Source: Pezizomycotina sp. ARF18
Lineage: Eukaryota; Ascomycota
NCBI GenBank assembly: GCA_002224055.1
Contig: AZLU01000007.1
Span: 186,001 to 250,000 of the forward strand
Length of the DNA stretch: 64,000 nt
Direction of reading: 5' to 3'
Part shown: positions 59,819-64,000 of the stretch, in pieces
Layout: the number at the start of each line of letters is the position of its first letter
Position numbering within the stretch: position 1 is the stretch's first letter
Made by a program: the position numbers and the translations under genes
Notes under the pieces: generated by a model
Told to the model about the DNA's origin: nothing
Seen by the model: the letters and a program-made list of their open reading frames with translations, nothing else
Databases searched by the model: none

Positions 59819-61913
59819 ATTTTCGTTTATGGGGGGGTTTTCCAAGATGCGACAGAGTAATGCGTGAAGTTTCGTATGCGTAGTAACTGTTATAGATAAT
59901 TTTACGTTGGCCGTTGGAGTACAATGAACTAGAGGTTTTAAGGATACAGAGCGAGGATAATTGACGAATATATAACTCTCTACGATGGATCACAGAAAGC
60001 GTATTAAAGCTGCACTGGTTATATTACCCTTTATTGCAGCAAAGTCAAATATTACAGCGATTAGATATAATTAAGAAATCCGAAACTGACCACTTATGCC
60101 GTCCAGAAGCGTATCTAGGACGTTCTAACCAACATTGCTCTTTCTTAAAGTAATGACGGTTTGTTGACTTCGGGAAACGCGACCAGGCTGTATACTATCT
60201 AATTCGCCAATCTAGCAAACTTCAAACATTGGAAAGCCCAAACAACAATTACTAGAAGCAGGCTCTTAACCGCTGCGCCCGCGAACTCTAAACTGCCTCG
60301 ACTTCTCGCTTTTTACGCCCCGAAGCCTCGTATGATTGCTAATATTCATGATATCTTCCTCTTTGATCCAGAACCATGGTTCCTCTAAGTCTACAACGGC
60401 TTTTTTTCGTAGCCTCTAGTATATACAACACTCTAAGTAGCAAATAAAGACTAATAGCACGTGTCGTAAGGTATTAGCCATTTCCAGAGCTCATTCTGGG
60501 TTTATTTCTGGTAACTAATATACAGACGAAATTCTGGTAGCTCAGCCTATATTTTTTTATTCATCTTTGGCGGTATAAGAGAAACAGTTGGTGTTTGCTA
60601 TGGTAAGTTTACAGTTTCAGTTATTAAATTTCTGTTTTTTTAACTCTTGGTGAAAAGCAGCGGGCCTTCGCGAAATTGACAAAGTTTAAGGTTTGCTGTT
60701 TTGGCCCGAATGTGAATGTCTACAGCACTGCTCCTACAGCTTAACCGGAAACAGAAGGCTCCAAAGAACGACTAGTACCTACGATTTATACATGTGCGAA
60801 TAAGTCATAAAGTATACGTAAAAAGCAAAGGGGTACGGGAATTTATGCGCATTTACATCCTACTGGAGCAGATGAAAATCTAGATTAACATGCGTTTTGT
60901 GGTTGTCGATGAGGCGGAGTGTGGCGGTCGTTGTGTGATCGGAAAATTAAGACGTTTGGAAACAAGCGAGACGTTTGTAGTTCCTCACAGTGTTACCCAG
61001 TAGTAGAAAGGTATAGCAGTGTGTAGAATGCGCAGATGCGCAAATGTCAGTGGAGCGGGTCTGATTGTGCAAGTATGGGATATCGATCATGACTATCGAT
61101 CTGAAGCTTATATCACAATGAACGCACGTTGATAAGATGAAATCCACTGGCCTTTCAGCAGATAGCAGTCTGAGTTCTTATTCATGCGCTAGCGTAGCTC
61201 CGATTTCACGGCCATGGGAGCTCCTCATCACAATTGAAATCCATCCATCTAGCTGAAGGCCTGAGAATCCGATATCTAACTCTGGAGAGATCAAGAAGGT
61301 ATACTCAGGGGATCAATAGCAAGAATGAGCTTCACTCGGATACTGTGAGGAGAAAGGAAGGCCTCAATTCTGAGAGAAAGAGTTTAAGGCATATAACCAG
61401 CTAGAGTAACACCAGCTGGTATACACCGTAGAGTAGAGGCTAGAAAGTATGTAGCTGTATTAAAACTAGTTATTCTCGAATATGCAACCTTCTTTAGGAG
61501 CTTAACGAAGTTCAGTTACTCTGTTCCTTTATATGAAGATCGAGCTTATCGTAAGTACGCAACCTCAAATAAGCAACCTTAACTCACAGCTGAGAGCGCA
61601 GTATATTCGGATATGAATAGGAGAGAGCAAACAGTGAGTCAGTTCTCTTATCAAATTTATGGCTCCTAATTCTTTCTTTTTTCGCTGTCTTTTTTTTTTT
61701 TTTTGTACTTGGCTCTTTTATCTTTTTATATTTCTATTAAATTCAGCTAAATAAAGGATTGGCCAGCTTCAAGCCACGATAAACCAACACTGCAAAATAC
61801 GACTGGCACCATTGTCTCGCAAACAGTGGATCTCTCCTAGAGTATATACATCACTTTCCTTCAAGCACTTACCATCTCAATATCTCCTCGTAAAGACCGT
61901 CTCGACATATAGC
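59819..61913. other. 2.1-kb spacer, nothing recognised
   Basis: No ORF above 70 codons with recognisable content. A T17 run at about 61689-61705 precedes FB22. Confidence 0.45.
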
Positions 61914-62726
61914 CATGCTCCTCGTCAACCTCCAGTGGAGCTTCTCCTCGAAGTCTTCGCGAACTGCGACTACCTAACCCTAGACACAAAACTAAAAACC
62001 GTCTGCCGGCGCTTCTATAACGTCATCTCCGCGACCGAAACACGATCCTCGCGTCAAACTTCTGGCGACGGAACGTCCTAATCCCACTGCCACCGCCGAT
62101 TCCAATACCAATCATCAAACCGTCCTGGCCGCCACAACAACCTCCCGCGAATTTTGGTATGCTTTCGAGTTACATCCGTGCCTCCGGAACTTGAAAGCGA
62201 AATGGAGTAGGATGGAATCCGGCGCTTGGCATCCGAACGACATCCGTTTCGTCCACACGGACTCCTTTACGCCACTACGTTGTCTTCCAGACCTGATGCG
62301 CGAATACGCCTTCTCGCCGCCTGTAGCCCGCTGGCCCGTCGGCGAAGCAGAAGCTCTCCAGCTCGACCAGACACTATACGTCATCGCCCCATGCTCAGAG
62401 ATTGAATTGAGGTTATTTTCGGAAGTTACGGTCTGGAGTTCGTCGCGTCGTACGTCAATAACATCCTGTCGGAGAAGGGCAAGCTGCTGAAGGTTCCGGT
62501 GGATATAGATGGGTACGGAAAGCTGTTGGAGTTTCATAGGGAGGAGGATGTCGTTGACAAAAAGCCGGGCTTTTCGAAAAGTGGAGGTTGGTTTAAGGTC
62601 CATGTGATCTTTAATAGGGGGCACAAGGACGGGAGAGTTATTTTGAGGAATAGGGTAAAGAGGGCGGCTAATGGGCATGTGAGGGGTAAGCACAGGGTGA
62701 AGAAAACACGACTTGAAGGGTTTTAA
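61914..62726 (+). CDS. FB22, F-box family member, C-terminus long and open
   Basis: ATG at 61914 (MLLVNL) leads by a shift into PPVELLLEVFANCDYLTLDT and LKTVCRRFYNVI (block A). Block B (WYAFELHPCLRNLKAKW, 62155-62205) opens a frame that also holds TDSFTPLRCLPD, REYAFSPPVARWPVG (block C position) and TLYVIAPCSE (block D). One more shift gives YGLEFVASYVNNILSEKGK and block E (GGWFKVHVIFNRGHKDGRV) in a frame ending at 62726 with a basic tail (KRAANGHVRGKHRVKKTRLE). That is about 270 residues with roughly three breaks. The minus ORF 62115-62693 is its antisense shadow. Confidence 0.74.
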
Positions 62727-63739
62727 GTATTTATATCTATTATCAGTGGGATTACTATCAAAGGATGGTTTTATGCGATATGTTGGGAATTTATTGTTAC
62801 CTTTCTCCCAGCGTTATGAGAGAAGAAATCTTGCAAATGTATCCTGCAGGAAGACTTATACTGCTAGCATTGGCCAAAGGTTGCGGTATTATTCATGTAC
62901 ATACCTTTCATCCATATAGAAAATTCTTTATTGAGTTTGGGTGAGATCGATCTATAAAAATAGTCCATTCATGCGATAGAAAAGTCGGTAGCTAAATGAG
63001 TATTCAGATCGCGATGTTCTAGACAGAGGACGATGAAGAAAGAAGCTATAAACGTAGCCTTAATAATCAAATTAGATGTCCCTTTAGTAATAACCGTATT
63101 TTAAGCTCCAAATCGCGTATATATAGCTTTAGCCAGCGTCTTTTTCATTGAATCCCGCTTTCGTTACAAAGTGTTGGAACACCGTGAAGAGGATTGATCC
63201 TTGGGTGATTGATGGAGATGATGGGGAAAGCTCCCCTATTTATGTACAATAGACATATACATGATGTATAGTAATGGTGTTCCTACACTCCCACCGAGCA
63301 CGGTATAAGGTAGACATACCGAATAGCGTGACTCGATAAAAGTAATGCCATATATGCCAAAACGTCGAAAAATCCATTAAAAACGACGATACTCTCTGAC
63401 GACGGAGTCAATATAAAAAAATAAAAAAATAAGCTCCACCGACCTTCGCATGCGCAGTCGGAATATATAAAATAATATAAATATAAGCTCCACCGACCTT
63501 CGCAGTCGGTAATATATAATATGTAGTCGATTATATATAAAAATATAGTGTATGCACTCGCTAAAAACCTCTCCGGAAAACCCTGTGGGACAAAACCGGT
63601 AGAGGAAAAGAGTATACATATTAATATAGGCCCGCCAACACTATAATAATGTGCCTGGCTCGTTTTCTAGCCTTTACGCTGTGAACGGGCGTCTCCCGCT
63701 AGGTTCACCGTCTTATAATGTCGATAGATAGGTACCCGG
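62727..63739. other. 3' flank of FB22 with a short direct repeat
   Basis: No gene is supported. Minus ORF 63377-63619 arises from the direct repeat at 63431-63509. Confidence 0.5.
63431..63509. repeat. Direct repeat of about 25-31 bp, two copies
   Basis: Copies at 63431-63461 and 63485-63509 share AAGCTCCACCGACCTTCGCA and CAGTCGG; the first has four or more extra bases (TGCG) inside. AT-rich spacers separate them. Confidence 0.8.
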
Positions 63740-64000
63740 AGCCGGTGCTCTATAACGGGCCTCTGCGCTGGCGGTGCCTTTGTGGCGGCGGTTCGGTGCC
63801 TATGATTCTGCGGCGGCGCCTTTCCGGCGGTCACGGCGGTGGTGCCTCTATGGCGGCGGTGCCTCTCCGGCGGCCGCGGCGGTATCTCTGCATCGACGGC
63901 CTCTGCCGGTGCCTGTCTGCCGGTGCCTGTCTGCCGGTGCCTGTCTGCCGGTGCGGTACTGCTAGCCGGGACTCTGCCGGTGCCTTCGCGCTAATGCGCG
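63740..64000. repeat. GC-rich low-complexity end with 14-bp tandem repeat
   Basis: The composition switches sharply to GGCGG/GGTGCC-rich sequence. A 14-bp unit (CTGCCGGTGCCTGT) is repeated at 63903, 63917 and 63931, with a partial copy at 63945. The ORF 63774-63965 is a by-product. The region runs off the window edge. Confidence 0.75.

Noticed and set aside
62115-62693. 192-codon minus-strand ORF
   Set aside because: Antisense to FB22, whose plus-strand frames carry the family motifs; no domain on the minus strand.
1-64000. LTR retroelements, integrated virus copies and CRISPR arrays
   Set aside because: No reverse transcriptase, integrase, capsid or envelope motif, no long direct terminal repeats and no spaced repeat array was seen in any frame or strand.

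Overview
The window looks like a fragment of a filamentous ascomycete (Pezizomycotina) genome. The reasons are short GT-AG introns, NACHT-type NLR genes with a typical fungal STAND N-terminus, many intronless F-box genes, small secreted cysteine-rich proteins and a Thr/Val-rich wall-type protein. No rRNA, CRISPR array, reverse transcriptase, integrase or capsid gene is visible, and no complete tRNA.

Layout. 0.7-4.7 kb: a NACHT-ankyrin NLR ending in about 15 near-identical 99-bp ankyrin units. 6.3-9.2 kb: two minus-strand genes, one for an unknown membrane protein and one for a His-rich helical protein. 12.7-62.7 kb: 22 copies of one F-box family (FB1-FB22), densest at 31-49 kb, where there are 13 in 18 kb on mixed strands. 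Other genes sit among them: a surface-type Thr/Val protein (16.9-18.3 kb), a non-coding element with long inverted repeats (20.1-21.05 kb), a multi-pass membrane protein (22.4-24.3 kb), an F-box/LRR-like gene (29.5-30.3 kb), a second NLR of NACHT-TPR type (49.8-52.9 kb) and two opposing genes for secreted Cys-rich proteins (57.8-59.8 kb). The last 0.6 kb is short direct and tandem repeats.

The F-box family has shared landmarks used below. Block A is the F-box (LPTELL-x-EIF, then LDYxTL, then RxVCRxF). Block B is Y-x-F-x-L-H-P-C-[IL]-x-x-L. Block C is E/N-x-AF followed by FF about 10 residues on. Block D is P-[FLY]-[VIL]-[IVL], then 8-14 residues, then [TM]-[VS]-x-x-[FV]. Block E is a Gly/aromatic C-terminal stretch. 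Blocks B to E match no domain I can name. By analogy with other F-box proteins these may be variable substrate receptors of SCF ubiquitin ligases, and their company with two NLRs suggests a self/non-self or defence locus. That is inference.

Nearly every gene is broken by single-base frame changes, and in at least a dozen unrelated places the break lies in a homopolymer that looks one base short. This points either to an unpolished long-read assembly or to unusual homopolymer loss. Many apparent pseudogenes may therefore be intact. Two in-frame stops (FB7, FB20) and one truncation (FB14) do look like real decay.
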